Origin: Caulobacter sp. UNC358MFTsu5.1
Lineage (GTDB): Bacteria > Pseudomonadota > Alphaproteobacteria > Caulobacterales > Caulobacteraceae
NCBI RefSeq assembly: GCF_000712075.1
Contig: NZ_JONW01000005.1
Location: 749,001-813,000, forward strand
DNA: 64,000 nucleotides
Direction: 5' to 3'
Shown: piece by piece, positions 23,641 to 32,752 of the stretch
Position numbering within the stretch: the stretch's first letter is position 1
Layout: every line of letters starts with the position of its first letter
Translations under genes and position numbers: made by a program
Notes under the pieces: generated by a model
Databases searched by the model: none
What the model was told of the DNA's origin: nothing
Seen by the model: the letters and a program-made list of their open reading frames with translations, nothing else

Positions 23641-25077
23641 TCAGTCTCCCAACGCATAGGCGACACGAGCGGCCTCAATTCGCCGTAGTTTGGCGTGCAG
23701 AGGCTCCCAATCGTCGGCCTCCGCGATCGGCGCCCACAGGGCCTCGACCTCGTCGATCAGCATCTCCTCGGGCTCGGGACGGCCGAAGACGGGACTTTCC
23801 AGCCGTTCTGAGCGGTCGGGCTCGAATTTCGCCAGCGCACGGCGGAAATCCAGGAACGGCTCCTGGGCGTAGAGCCCGGCGCGCGGACCGGCCAGGGCGC
23901 GGGCCGCCGACGCCTCGCCGCCGAACCAGTCGAAGAAGAACGGCTCCCAGCGCAGTGATTCGCCGCCCTCGCGACCGCCGACCGCCAGGGCGGTGAACGC
24001 GGCCTGGACCAGGGCGATATCCTCTTCCGCCGAGCGGGACTTCAGGCCCAGGCGGTTCAGCATCGCCGCGCGCAGGGCGTCGCGATAGAGGTCGGAAAAG
24101 CCGTTGAGGGCCGCGATCAGCCCGGCGTCCTCGCCGACCTGGGCCAGGCAGGCGGCCAGCTGCTGCAGGTCCCAGAACACCGCCTCGGGCTGGCGGCCGA
24201 AGCTGTAGAGCCCCGAATGGTCGAAATAGGCGGCCGTGAAGTTCGGGTCGTTCTTCGGCAGGAACCGCCAGGGCCCGTAGTCGAAGCTCTCGCCGGTCAC
24301 CACCATGTTGTCGGTGTTGAGCACCCCGTGCACGAAGCCGGCGGCCATCCAGCGGGCCAGCAGGCGGGCGCTGGCGGCGACGACCTGTTCCAACAGGACC
24401 CTGGGCCGGTCGGGCAGGTCGGCGACGGCGGGGAAATAGGTCTCGACCGCGTGATCGACCAGGGCCGCGATGTTGTCCGGCCGCTCCAGGTAGGCCTGGC
24501 GCTGGAAGGTCCCGAAGCGGATGTGGCTGTGCGACAGCCGGGTCAGCACGGCCGAGCGCGTGGGGCTGGGCTCGTCGCCGCGCACCAGATTCTCGCCGGT
24601 CTCGACCAGGGAGAAGGCCCGCGAGGTGGGCACGCCCAGGGCCTCCAGCATCGCGGCGGCCAGGATCTCGCGCATCCCGCCCTTCAGGGTCAGCCGCCCG
24701 TCGCCGGCCCGCGACCACGGCGTCTGGCCCGAGCCCTTGGTGGCCAGGTCCAGCAGCCGGTTTGTTCCCTGTTCCCGGAGCTGGGCGAACAGGAAGCCGC
24801 GCCCGTCGCCCAGGTCGGGGTTGTAGCTGCGGAACTGATGGCCGTGATAGCGCATGGCCAGGGGCCCGGGCTGGTTGCCCGGCAAGGGGCGGAAACGCGC
24901 GAAATGGTCCAGCCATTCGGGGTCGGTCAGGCCCTCCAGCCCCACGGTCGCCGCGGCGCGGTCGTTGCGGAAGCGCAGCAGCGTTTCGGGGAAGTCGGCG
25001 GGCGCCACCGGGTCGGCGAACTCCGGGCCGAGGCGCATGAAGACCGGATCGGGGCGGTAGGCGGCGGAGACGGGCAT
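23641..25077 (-). CDS. selO: Protein adenylyltransferase SelO (YdiU)
   Basis: A 478-residue pseudokinase of the SelO family, which AMPylates Ser, Thr or Tyr on target proteins and has been tied to redox stress. Family motifs are present: GHQFRSYNPDLGDGRGFLFAQL, the Lys in ATKGSGQTPWSRAGDGRL, the LVRGDEPSPTRSAVLTR loop, and the metal-binding VHGVLNTDNMVVTGESFDYGP. The C-terminal selenocysteine of eukaryotic forms is absent, as usual in bacteria. ATG at 25077 gives the family N terminus. It is divergent from the TonB receptor gene. Confidence 0.93.
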   Translation of the reverse strand: MPVSAAYRPDPVFMRLGPEFADPVAPADFPETLLRFRNDRAAATVGLEGLTDPEWLDHFARFRPLPGNQPGPLAMRYHGHQFRSYNPDLGDGRGFLFAQLREQGTNRLLDLATKGSGQTPWSRAGDGRLTLKGGMREILAAAMLEALGVPTSRAFSLVETGENLVRGDEPSPTRSAVLTRLSHSHIRFGTFQRQAYLERPDNIAALVDHAVETYFPAVADLPDRPRVLLEQVVAASARLLARWMAAGFVHGVLNTDNMVVTGESFDYGPWRFLPKNDPNFTAAYFDHSGLYSFGRQPEAVFWDLQQLAACLAQVGEDAGLIAALNGFSDLYRDALRAAMLNRLGLKSRSAEEDIALVQAAFTALAVGGREGGESLRWEPFFFDWFGGEASAARALAGPRAGLYAQEPFLDFRRALAKFEPDRSERLESPVFGRPEPEEMLIDEVEALWAPIAEADDWEPLHAKLRRIEAARVAYALGD

Positions 25078-25270
25078 GCCCCGACATGAGCCGCCGCGCC
25101 CTCCGGCGCAAGCGCCCGCCGCCGTCGGGACCGCGTTTCGAACCAACAGAACATCGGGGATGGTGGCGTAACGCTGTCGCATCCGGGCAACAGGAGGCCC
25201 GCCAACCTTTAATTCACAAGGTTTTCCCTTGCCGAGCACCCAGCGGGGCCATAACCCTTGCGTGTCTATT

Positions 25271-25284
25271 CGAACAAACGTTCG
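25271..25284. promoter_or_regulatory. Short dyad upstream of TonB receptor gene
   Basis: CGAAC-AAAC-GTTCG is a 14-base inverted repeat 65 bp in front of the receptor start. It could be an operator for a local repressor; no regulator is encoded next to it. Confidence 0.3.
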
Positions 25285-25348
25285 GGTCACGACCAATCAA
25301 CAAGGCGGGGCGATGCAAGCGCCTCACCACAACGAACCGAGGTAGGAA

Positions 25349-27874
25349 ATGCGCTTTACTCAGGTGCTTTGCGGCACGGCGTCCGCCGTCGTGCTCGCCG
25401 GTCTGACCCCGCTGGCGGCTCAGGCCCAGGATACCGCCGCCAACGACATCCCCACCGTCGACAGCATCGTCGTCACCGCCCAGAAACGCGAACAGAACCT
25501 GCAGGACGTGCCGGTGGTGGTCACCGCCGTCGGCGCCAAGCTGCTGCAGGACACCGGCGTCAAGGACATCAAGGACCTGACGATCCTGACGCCCGGCCTG
25601 ACCGTGACCTCCACCACGTCGGAAGCCTCGACCACCGCCCGTATCCGCGGCGTCGGCACCGTCGGCGACAACCCCGGCCTGGAAAGCTCGGTCGGCGTCG
25701 TGATCGACGGCGTCTATCGCCCGCGCAACGGCGTGTCGTTCGGCGACCTGGGCCAGATGGAGCGCATCGAGGTCCTGAAGGGTCCGCAAGGCACCCTGTT
25801 CGGCAAGAGCACCTCGGCCGGCGTCATCAACATCGTCACCAAGGAGCCGGAATTCGGCTTCGGCGCCGAGGCCGAGGCGACGATCGGCAACTTCAACGCC
25901 CACGGCCTGGCCGCTTCGGTCACCGGTCCGCTGTTCGGCACCGAGACCCTGGCCGGCCGCCTGTACGTCGCCGCCCGCGAGCGCGACGGCTACAACGACG
26001 TGGTCACCGGCAAGGGTCCTAGCGACCGCGACCAGGACGCCGACCAGGGCTTCTACACCGTGCGCGGCCAGCTGCTGTTCGTGCCGGACGACAAGTCCTC
26101 GTTCCGCCTGATCGGCGACTACACCAAGCGCGACGAGAACTGCTGCGGCGCCGTGCAGATCCGCACCGGCCCGACGGCCAACATCCTGGCGATCGTCAAC
26201 GGCGGCGCGGCCCTGGCCAACCCGGCCAACCCGTACGACCGCGTCGCCTATTCGAACCGCGGCGCGCCGTCGTCGGTCGAGGACAAGGGCGTCTCGCTGG
26301 AAGGCAAGATCGACACCGACTTCGGCGAGATCACCTCGATCTCGGCCATCCGCAACTGGCGCACCGACAACGGCCAGGACTCCGACTTCAGCACGGCCGA
26401 CCTGGCCTATCGCGTGAAGGACGGCACCAACTACGCCGAGTTCACCACCTTCAGCCAGGAACTCCGCCTGGCGGGCCAGACCGACAAGTTCGACTGGCTG
26501 GTCGGCGCGTTCCTGGCCGACGAGCGCCTGGATAACAGGGCCAACTTCCTCTACGGCAACAACTACGAGCAGTACCTGGGCCGCCTGCTGTCGCTCTCGG
26601 CCTCGCCCGCCACCGGCGGCCTGCCCAACTTCGTGGCCACCCTGCTGAACCGCGCGCCCAACACCAGCTTCGTCGGCGGCCAAGGCCTGCACGACCGCTA
26701 CCAACAGCGCGCCACCACCATCGCCGGCTTCACCAACAACACCTGGCACGTGACCGACGCCTTCGACATCACGGCCGGCCTGCGCTACTCGATCGACGAC
26801 AAGAAGCTGGACACCTACCAGACCACCAGCGACGGCGGGATCGCCTGCGCCACGGCCCTGTCGCCGGCCGGCCAGCTGCGCATCGCCACCCTGGTCGGCG
26901 CGGCCAACGCCCCGACCGTGATCGGCAACCTCTGCCTGCCCTGGGCCAACCCGCTGTTCAACGGCCGCGGCACCACCCAGAACCGCAAGGACAAGGAGTG
27001 GAGCGGCACGATCAAGGCCTCGTACCGCTTCTCGCCCGAGGTGTTCTCGTATGCCTCGTACGCCCGCGGCTACAAGGGCGGCGGCTTCAACCTGGACCGC
27101 ACCCAGTCGGCGAACGGCCTGCCCAGCGGCGGTCCGGGCGTCGTCCCGATCCTCGACACCTCGTTCCCCGCGGAATTCGTCGACAGCTACGAAATCGGCC
27201 TGAAGAACACCCTGTTCAATCGCACGGTGCTGTTCAACATCACGGGCTTCTACCAGAAGTTCACCGACTTCCAGCTGAACACCTTCCTGGGCACCTCGTT
27301 CGCGGTCCGGTCGGTCCCGGAAGTGACCTCCAAGGGCGCCGACGTGGACTTCATCTGGTTCACCCCGGTGCACGGCCTGTCGATGCAGAGCGGCCTCAGC
27401 TACTCCGACACCAAGTACGGCGACCAGGCGATCCCCAACGACCCGACCAACGCCCTGGCCCTGCTGCCGGGCAGCCGGATGTCGCTGGCGCCCAAGTGGT
27501 CCGGCTCGGCCTCGGTCACCTACGAGACCCCGGTCGGCGGCGACATGAAGGCCCGCTTCAACCTCGGCGCCAAGTACTCGTCCGACTACAACACCGGTTC
27601 GGACCTGTTCCCGCCGAAGGTCCAGAAGGACTACACCGTGGTCAACGGCCGCGTCGCCCTGGCCGCCCAGGACGACAAGTGGACCGTCGAGCTGTGGGGC
27701 CTCAACCTGTTCAACGAGAAGTACGAACAGGTCGCGTTCAACGGCTTCCTGCAGGGCTCATCGGGCCTGTCGGCGACCAACAAGGTCTACAACCCGGCCG
27801 CTGACACCATCACCTACGATGCGTTCCTGGGCGCGCCGCGCACCTACGGCCTGACCCTGCGGGCCAAGTACTAG
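25349..27874 (+). CDS. TonB-dependent outer membrane receptor
   Basis: An 841-residue outer-membrane receptor driven by TonB. It has a signal peptide (MRFTQVLCGTASAVVLAGLTPLAAQA), a TonB box-like stretch (DSIVVTAQKREQNLQDVP), a plug domain ending near EVLKGPQGTLFGKSTSAGVINIVTKEP, and a beta barrel closing with a C-terminal aromatic strand (YGLTLRAKY). The QKREQNLQDVPV start is typical of Caulobacter and sphingomonad receptors for unknown small molecules or glycans. There is no adjacent transporter or enzyme that identifies the substrate. Confidence 0.93.
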   Translation: MRFTQVLCGTASAVVLAGLTPLAAQAQDTAANDIPTVDSIVVTAQKREQNLQDVPVVVTAVGAKLLQDTGVKDIKDLTILTPGLTVTSTTSEASTTARIRGVGTVGDNPGLESSVGVVIDGVYRPRNGVSFGDLGQMERIEVLKGPQGTLFGKSTSAGVINIVTKEPEFGFGAEAEATIGNFNAHGLAASVTGPLFGTETLAGRLYVAARERDGYNDVVTGKGPSDRDQDADQGFYTVRGQLLFVPDDKSSFRLIGDYTKRDENCCGAVQIRTGPTANILAIVNGGAALANPANPYDRVAYSNRGAPSSVEDKGVSLEGKIDTDFGEITSISAIRNWRTDNGQDSDFSTADLAYRVKDGTNYAEFTTFSQELRLAGQTDKFDWLVGAFLADERLDNRANFLYGNNYEQYLGRLLSLSASPATGGLPNFVATLLNRAPNTSFVGGQGLHDRYQQRATTIAGFTNNTWHVTDAFDITAGLRYSIDDKKLDTYQTTSDGGIACATALSPAGQLRIATLVGAANAPTVIGNLCLPWANPLFNGRGTTQNRKDKEWSGTIKASYRFSPEVFSYASYARGYKGGGFNLDRTQSANGLPSGGPGVVPILDTSFPAEFVDSYEIGLKNTLFNRTVLFNITGFYQKFTDFQLNTFLGTSFAVRSVPEVTSKGADVDFIWFTPVHGLSMQSGLSYSDTKYGDQAIPNDPTNALALLPGSRMSLAPKWSGSASVTYETPVGGDMKARFNLGAKYSSDYNTGSDLFPPKVQKDYTVVNGRVALAAQDDKWTVELWGLNLFNEKYEQVAFNGFLQGSSGLSATNKVYNPAADTITYDAFLGAPRTYGLTLRAKY

Positions 27875-27886
27875 GACCCGGAAAAT

Positions 27887-27918
27887 CCGCTCTTCCCGAC
27901 GAAAGCCGGGACGAGCGG
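27887..27918. repeat. Short family B hairpin after TonB receptor gene
   Basis: A 32-bp solo hairpin with arms CCGCTCTTCCCG and CGGGACGAGCGG (one mismatch), placed 12 bp after the receptor stop and before the terminator. Confidence 0.65.
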
Positions 27919-27937
27919 AGATGGGACGAAAAGCCAG

Positions 27938-27972
27938 AGGGCGATCCGGGCGACCGGGTCGCCCTTTTCGTT
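27938..27972 (+). terminator. Rho-independent terminator after TonB receptor gene
   Basis: A stem AGGGCGA / TCGCCCT (27938-27944 and 27959-27965), with an extra inner CCGG pairing, is followed by TTTCGTTT. It lies 63 bp after the receptor stop and before the M28 peptidase gene. Confidence 0.75.
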
Positions 27973-28054
27973 TGGCCTTTTGTTTTGGCTGCGCTTTCAA
28001 CGAATCTCAAAGCACCTCACCTTGAGCCGGGGCTCGACTGCGGAGGCGCATCGC

Positions 28055-30508
28055 ATGAAGACCGTCCGGCTGCTCGGCGTCTGGGTCTGCCTGCTCCTGG
28101 GCCTGGCGATCGCCAACCTGGCCCTGCGAACGCCCCCGCCCCTGCCGGCGAACGCCCCCGCCGACCAGTTCTCCGCCACGCGCGCCATGGCCGACGTCCG
28201 GGCCATCGGCCAGAAACCCCACCCGATCGGCTCGGCCGAGATCGTCCGGGTCCGCGATCACCTGCTCTCGCGCGTCAGCGGCCTGGGGCTGGAGGTGCTG
28301 GTGCGCCCCGGCGAAGGCGTGCGGGACGCGGCCAAGTGGTCGCCGCGCTCGGTGGCCGTCGGCGCGGTGCAGAACATCGTCGCCACCCTGCCCGGGACCG
28401 ACCGCGAAGCGCCGGCCGTGCTGGTGATGAGTCATTACGACACCGTGCCCAACTCGCCCGGCGCGGCCGACGACTCGGCCGGGGTCGCCGCCGCCCTGGA
28501 GATCGCCCGCGCCCTGAAGGCCGGCCCGCCCCCGGCCCGCGACGTGATCTTCCTGTTCACCGACGGCGAGGAGCCGGGCCTGCTGGGCGCCGAGGCCTTC
28601 TTCGCCCGCGACCCGCTGCGCGACCGCGTGGGCGTGGTGGTCAACATGGAGGCCCGGGGCGACGCCGGCCGCGCGGCCATGTTCCAGACCGGCGCCGACA
28701 GCGGCGAGCTGATCCGGCTCTATGCGGCCAACGCCCACCAGCCGACCGCCAACTCTCTGGCCGCCGCCGTCTACCGGCGCATGCCCAACGACACCGACTT
28801 CACCCACGCCCTGAGGAAAGGCCTCCCGGGGCTGAACTTCGCCTTCATCGACGACCAGCTGGCCTATCACACGCCCCTGGCCACGCCCGACCACCTGAAC
28901 CAGGGCAGCCTGCAGAACCTGGGCGACCAGGCCCTGCCCGCCGTCCGCGCCCTGGCGATGGGCGCGAGCCTGCCGGCCAAGTCGCCCGACCTGATCTATT
29001 CCGACGTCCTGGGCCGGGTCCTGGTGGCCTATCCGGTCGAGGCGGGCTGGGGGATCCTGGCGGCGGCCGGCCTGCTGATCCTCTTCACCGGCTTCCGCGC
29101 CCTGCGCGGCAAGGCCGTGACCTTCGTCGAGATTCTGCGCGGGATCGCCGGCTTCCTGCTGCTGTCCGCCGCCGCCGTGCTGGCCCTGCACCTGGCCGGA
29201 CGCCTGATCGGGATCACCGACCAGCAGCGCTATTACGCCGTCCTCGGCCAGTTCAACGCCCTGCTGCCCGGCGCGGGGATCCTGCTGATCGGAGTGTGCC
29301 TGACCGTGCTGGTCCTGCAGGCGCGCGGCCTGGCGCGCATTTGGGGACGCGTCTGGATCAGCCTGGCGGCCCTGGCCGTGGGCGGGGCGTGCAGCCTGGT
29401 CGGCGGGTTCGACCCCGTGGGCCTGGGCCTGGGCGGGGCCGTCGTGGTCCTGGCCTGGCTGAGCCTGGGCCGGGGCGTGGGCGTGTTCGGCGCCTGGCTG
29501 GGCGCCCTGCTGGTGGTGCTGGCCCTGGCGGTCACGGCCCAGGCGATGCTGCCCGGCGCCTCGGTGATGATCGCCTGGCCGCTGCTGGCCGCCAGCCTGG
29601 CCGCCGCCCTGGTCATGGCCGTGGGCGGGACCCGCGACCGCCGGGTGGCCTGGCTGCTGACCCTGGCCATCGCCCTGGTCGCCGTCGCCGTCGTCGCCCA
29701 GCTGGGCGCCTGGGGAGCCTGGACCTTCGCGGGCGTCGGCCTGATGGAGCCGGCCGTGCTGGCGGTGTTCGCGATCCTGGCCGCCCCGGCCCTCCTGCCC
29801 CTGGCCTTCGACTTCGCCGCCTATCGCTGGGCCCCGATCTTCGCCGGCGTGGCCACGGCGGCGGGGATCGGCCTGCTGCTCTACGCCGGCCTGGGCGACG
29901 CCGGCCCGACCCGCCCGAAACTGGCCGAGGCCAGCCACCTGGCCGACCTGTCGACCGGCACGGCCTGGCGGGTCTCGCCCCAGCCGCGCCTGGACCCGTG
30001 GTCGACCGTGGTGCTGTCGGACAACGACGCCAAGCCCGTGCGCCAGGCCTATCCACCCCTGTTCCGCGAGCCGGTGTGGATGGCCCCGACGGCCGTGCTG
30101 CCGGTCGAGCGGCCGACCCTGGTCATCGACCGGGCCGGCGACCGCCTGCTGGTCCGCGCCGTGCCGACCCTCGGCGCCGAGGTCCTGGCCCTACGCCTGA
30201 AGTCCAGCGTCGCCCTGGACCAGCCGCGCCTGAACGGCCGCCCGATCGCCCTGCCCAACACCGCCGGCCAGTGGAGCAGCCTCAGCTACCACGCTCCGGA
30301 CCCGAACGGCGTCACCCTCAGCTTCACCGCCCGCGCGGCCGGCAAGGTGGAGGTGGCGGTGATCGAGATCCGCGACGGCTGGCCACGCGGGGTGTCGGCC
30401 ATTCCCGCCAAGCCGGCGGGGCTGATGGCCAGCGGCTATTCGGACAAGACCATCGTGCTGGACCGCGGAACGCTGGCGTGGCCGGCTTATGTGGAGGGGG
30501 ACGAGTAG
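28055..30508 (+). CDS. M28 family membrane metallopeptidase
   Basis: An 817-residue zinc aminopeptidase-like protein. A signal-anchor helix (residues 5-23) precedes the M28 catalytic domain on the periplasmic side. The ligand and catalytic motifs in order are VMSHYDTVPNSPGAADDSAG, FTDGEEPGLLGAEAF, VNMEARG and AYHTPLATPDHL. From about residue 335 to 630 there are some eight hydrophobic helices, followed by a soluble beta-rich C-terminal domain. This layout resembles large membrane-bound M28 enzymes; the substrate is unknown. ATG at 28055 has CGGAGG eight bases upstream. Confidence 0.88.
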   Translation: MKTVRLLGVWVCLLLGLAIANLALRTPPPLPANAPADQFSATRAMADVRAIGQKPHPIGSAEIVRVRDHLLSRVSGLGLEVLVRPGEGVRDAAKWSPRSVAVGAVQNIVATLPGTDREAPAVLVMSHYDTVPNSPGAADDSAGVAAALEIARALKAGPPPARDVIFLFTDGEEPGLLGAEAFFARDPLRDRVGVVVNMEARGDAGRAAMFQTGADSGELIRLYAANAHQPTANSLAAAVYRRMPNDTDFTHALRKGLPGLNFAFIDDQLAYHTPLATPDHLNQGSLQNLGDQALPAVRALAMGASLPAKSPDLIYSDVLGRVLVAYPVEAGWGILAAAGLLILFTGFRALRGKAVTFVEILRGIAGFLLLSAAAVLALHLAGRLIGITDQQRYYAVLGQFNALLPGAGILLIGVCLTVLVLQARGLARIWGRVWISLAALAVGGACSLVGGFDPVGLGLGGAVVVLAWLSLGRGVGVFGAWLGALLVVLALAVTAQAMLPGASVMIAWPLLAASLAAALVMAVGGTRDRRVAWLLTLAIALVAVAVVAQLGAWGAWTFAGVGLMEPAVLAVFAILAAPALLPLAFDFAAYRWAPIFAGVATAAGIGLLLYAGLGDAGPTRPKLAEASHLADLSTGTAWRVSPQPRLDPWSTVVLSDNDAKPVRQAYPPLFREPVWMAPTAVLPVERPTLVIDRAGDRLLVRAVPTLGAEVLALRLKSSVALDQPRLNGRPIALPNTAGQWSSLSYHAPDPNGVTLSFTARAAGKVEVAVIEIRDGWPRGVSAIPAKPAGLMASGYSDKTIVLDRGTLAWPAYVEGDE

Positions 30509-30513
30509 CGGCC

Positions 30514-30539
30514 GGGGACATGCGCTCGCGCGTGTCCCC
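30514..30539. repeat. Family E hairpin, left member of inverted pair
   Basis: GGGGACA, a 12-base GC-rich loop and TGTCCCC. It starts five bases after the M28 stop and is the exact reverse complement of the hairpin at 30733-30758. Confidence 0.8.
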
Positions 30540-30570
30540 ACCAGCTAGCGCCACCCCACCAAATAGACCC

Positions 30571-30706
30571 GTCATCCTCGGGCTTGTCCCGAGGACCCCT
30601 GCTTCAGCCGAGAAGAACGAAGATCCGTTGCGCTGTGATGCTGCGGTTTGACCCCGACCGACAAACTGGCGGACAGAGGGGTCCTCGGGACAAGCCCGAG
30701 GATGAC
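30571..30706. repeat. Intergenic palindromic repeat, family C (copy 1)
   Basis: A 136-bp element with perfect 30-bp arms at 30571-30600 and 30677-30706 (opening GTCATCCTCGGGCTTGTCCC). Each arm has its own stem-loop (CCTCGGG-CTTG-TCCCGAGG). It sits between two family E hairpins, so the whole convergent gap is one nested array. Confidence 0.85.
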
Positions 30707-30732
30707 GAATTTAGAGGCGCGAATGAGCGCTT

Positions 30733-30758
30733 GGGGACACGCGCGAGCGCATGTCCCC
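30733..30758. repeat. Family E hairpin, right member of inverted pair
   Basis: This is the exact reverse complement of the 26-base hairpin at 30514, ending four bases before the stop of the convergent acyl-CoA synthetase gene. Extended matching (GGCC outside, A inside) makes the inverted repeat about 31 bp. Confidence 0.8.
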
Positions 30759-30762
30759 GGCC

Positions 30763-32625
30763 TCAGATCACGATCACGCCCTCACCAGGCTCCGCCACAT
30801 ACAGCCCCTCCACCACCTTGGCCCGGCGCTCCAGCGTCGCGCGCTGGTTCACATAGCCCTTGTCGGTGATCTCGCCGGCGTCGATGGACGGCGGTTCGGT
30901 CAGGATGGTCACGCGGGCCACGCGGCGCGACGAACCGCCGGCGGCGGCGTTGAAGGCCCCGATCCGTTCGCGCAGGATCGCCGTCAGCTTGTCCAGCGGC
31001 GTGCCCGGCCCCTCGTCGGCGACCAGGGCGGCCAGGCCGGCGGGCGAGGGCCAGACCATGGCGGCGATGAACGGCTTGTCCTGGCCGGCGATCACCGCGT
31101 CGTGGATGTAGGGGCTGCAGGCCGCCACCAGGTCGGGACGCAGAACCCCGACGCTGACCCAGGTGCCGCTGTCCAGCTTGAAGTCCTCGGTCACCCGGCC
31201 GTCGAACACCAGGCCCTTCGAAGGGTCGTCCGGATCGACGAACCGCGCCGCGTCGCCCAGCTTGTAGAAGCCCTCCTCGTCGAAGGCCGCGGCGGTCTTC
31301 TCCGGGTCCTTGTGATAGCCGCCGGCCACGGTGGGGCCCTTGACCCGCACCTCGTACTTGGCGCCGGCCGGGGCCAGCTTCAGGGCGATGCCGGGCAGCG
31401 GCAGGCCGACCAGCCCGACCCGCTCGGTCAGCCAGTGGACCACGGTCACGCCTTGCGTCTCGGTGGCGCCGTACATGGTGGTCAGGGGCACGCGGTGGCC
31501 GGTCTCGGCCACGGCCAGGGCCTGCATGCGGGTGTAGACGTCGTCCGACAGCGTGGCGCCGCCATAGCCCATGTACTTCAGGTTCTTGAAGAACGCCTTC
31601 CGGAGGACGGGATCGCCCTCCATCGCCCCTGCCAGCATCGAGAAGGCGATCGGGGCCGAGCCGAACACCACGGGCGAGACCTCGTAGAGGTTCTTGATCG
31701 TGGTCTCGAACATGCCCGGCAGCGGCTTGCCCTCGTCGATCCACAGCGTGCCGCCGGCCCATAGCACGCCGTTGAAACCGATGTTGCCCGCCGAGATGTG
31801 GCTCCAGGGCATCCATTCCAGGCTGTTGGGAATCTCGTCGGTGGGCTCGTCGGTGCGCAGGCCTTCCTGGCCGGCGATGACGCCCGCCATCATGGCGTGG
31901 GTCTGGGGCACGCCCTTGGGCATGCCGGTCGAGCCGGAAGTGAACAGGTACTTGGCCACCGTCGCGGGCGTCAGGCTCTCGCGCTTGGCGGCGACGTCGC
32001 GCGGGGGGGGGGCGGCGACGGTCGCGAACGGGATCGCCCCCTCTCCGGTCCCGTCGGCGGTGACCAGCAGCAGGTCGGGCTTGATCGCCTTCAGGGTGGC
32101 GATCGCCTTGTCGAACAGGGCGCCGGACTGGGCGAAGACGACCTTGGGCGCGACCTTGTCGAAGCAATGCTTGAGCTTGCCGTGGTCGGTGGACATCAGG
32201 CTGTAGGCCGGGCTGACCGGGGCGGCGGGCGCCCCCGCGCCATAGGCCCCCAGGGTCATCAGGGCGTGCTCGATCGAGTTGCCCGACAGGATCATCACGC
32301 TGTCGTCGGCCGTGACGCCCTGGTCCAGCAGCCACTGGCTGATCCCCTCGACCGCCCGCTGGGCCTCGCCGTAGGTGACCCCGCGCCACGGACCGTGGTT
32401 CGGCTCGCGCTGCTTCAGATAGGGCCGGTCGGGATGCTGGGCGGCGCGTTCGGCCAGCAGGTGGCTGATCGTGCGCGGCCCCTCGCCGGGCGGATGGTTG
32501 GACGTGATGACGATGCTGCCGTCGGGCCGGCGGTCGACGCTGACGTCGGGGCCCCTCATGGCCAGGGGCTTGAACGGGGCGGTGCTGGCGTCGCGCGGGG
32601 TCGACGCGCCGTCGGCCGGCGTCAT
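30763..32625 (-). CDS. AMP-dependent acyl-CoA synthetase, feruloyl-CoA synthase type
   Basis: A 620-residue ANL-superfamily ligase. It should activate a carboxylic acid through an acyl-AMP to its CoA thioester. The P-loop LFTSGSTGMPKGVPQTH, the adenine motif TMYGATETQG, the hinge Asp in GLVFDGRVTEDFKL and the catalytic Lys region GEITDKGYVNQ are present. The long form with this C terminus matches feruloyl-CoA synthases, so a hydroxycinnamate or similar aromatic acid is the likely substrate. ATG at 32625 with GGGAG upstream is chosen. It lies downstream of an aldehyde dehydrogenase gene and has a paralogue at 47709-49514. Confidence 0.85.
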   Translation of the reverse strand: MTPADGASTPRDASTAPFKPLAMRGPDVSVDRRPDGSIVITSNHPPGEGPRTISHLLAERAAQHPDRPYLKQREPNHGPWRGVTYGEAQRAVEGISQWLLDQGVTADDSVMILSGNSIEHALMTLGAYGAGAPAAPVSPAYSLMSTDHGKLKHCFDKVAPKVVFAQSGALFDKAIATLKAIKPDLLLVTADGTGEGAIPFATVAAPPPRDVAAKRESLTPATVAKYLFTSGSTGMPKGVPQTHAMMAGVIAGQEGLRTDEPTDEIPNSLEWMPWSHISAGNIGFNGVLWAGGTLWIDEGKPLPGMFETTIKNLYEVSPVVFGSAPIAFSMLAGAMEGDPVLRKAFFKNLKYMGYGGATLSDDVYTRMQALAVAETGHRVPLTTMYGATETQGVTVVHWLTERVGLVGLPLPGIALKLAPAGAKYEVRVKGPTVAGGYHKDPEKTAAAFDEEGFYKLGDAARFVDPDDPSKGLVFDGRVTEDFKLDSGTWVSVGVLRPDLVAACSPYIHDAVIAGQDKPFIAAMVWPSPAGLAALVADEGPGTPLDKLTAILRERIGAFNAAAGGSSRRVARVTILTEPPSIDAGEITDKGYVNQRATLERRAKVVEGLYVAEPGEGVIVI

Positions 32626-32718
32626 GGTCTCACTCCCTCGGGTTATCGTTGTTCCCTTGACCGTGCGCCCTGGGCGCGGGCGCGACAAGGTTTCCGTTTG
32701 GGGAAGCGAGAGAGGTTT

Positions 32719-32740
32719 TCCCTCCCCACGAGGGGAGGGA
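32719..32740. repeat. CCCTCCCC hairpin between ALDH and acyl-CoA synthetase genes
   Basis: Arms TCCCTCCCC and GGGGAGGGA flank a four-base loop. There is no U tract on the minus strand, so read-through from the aldehyde dehydrogenase gene into the synthetase gene is possible. It belongs to the loose family F of CCCTCCCC hairpins. Confidence 0.6.
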
Positions 32741-32752
32741 CGGACCCAAAAG

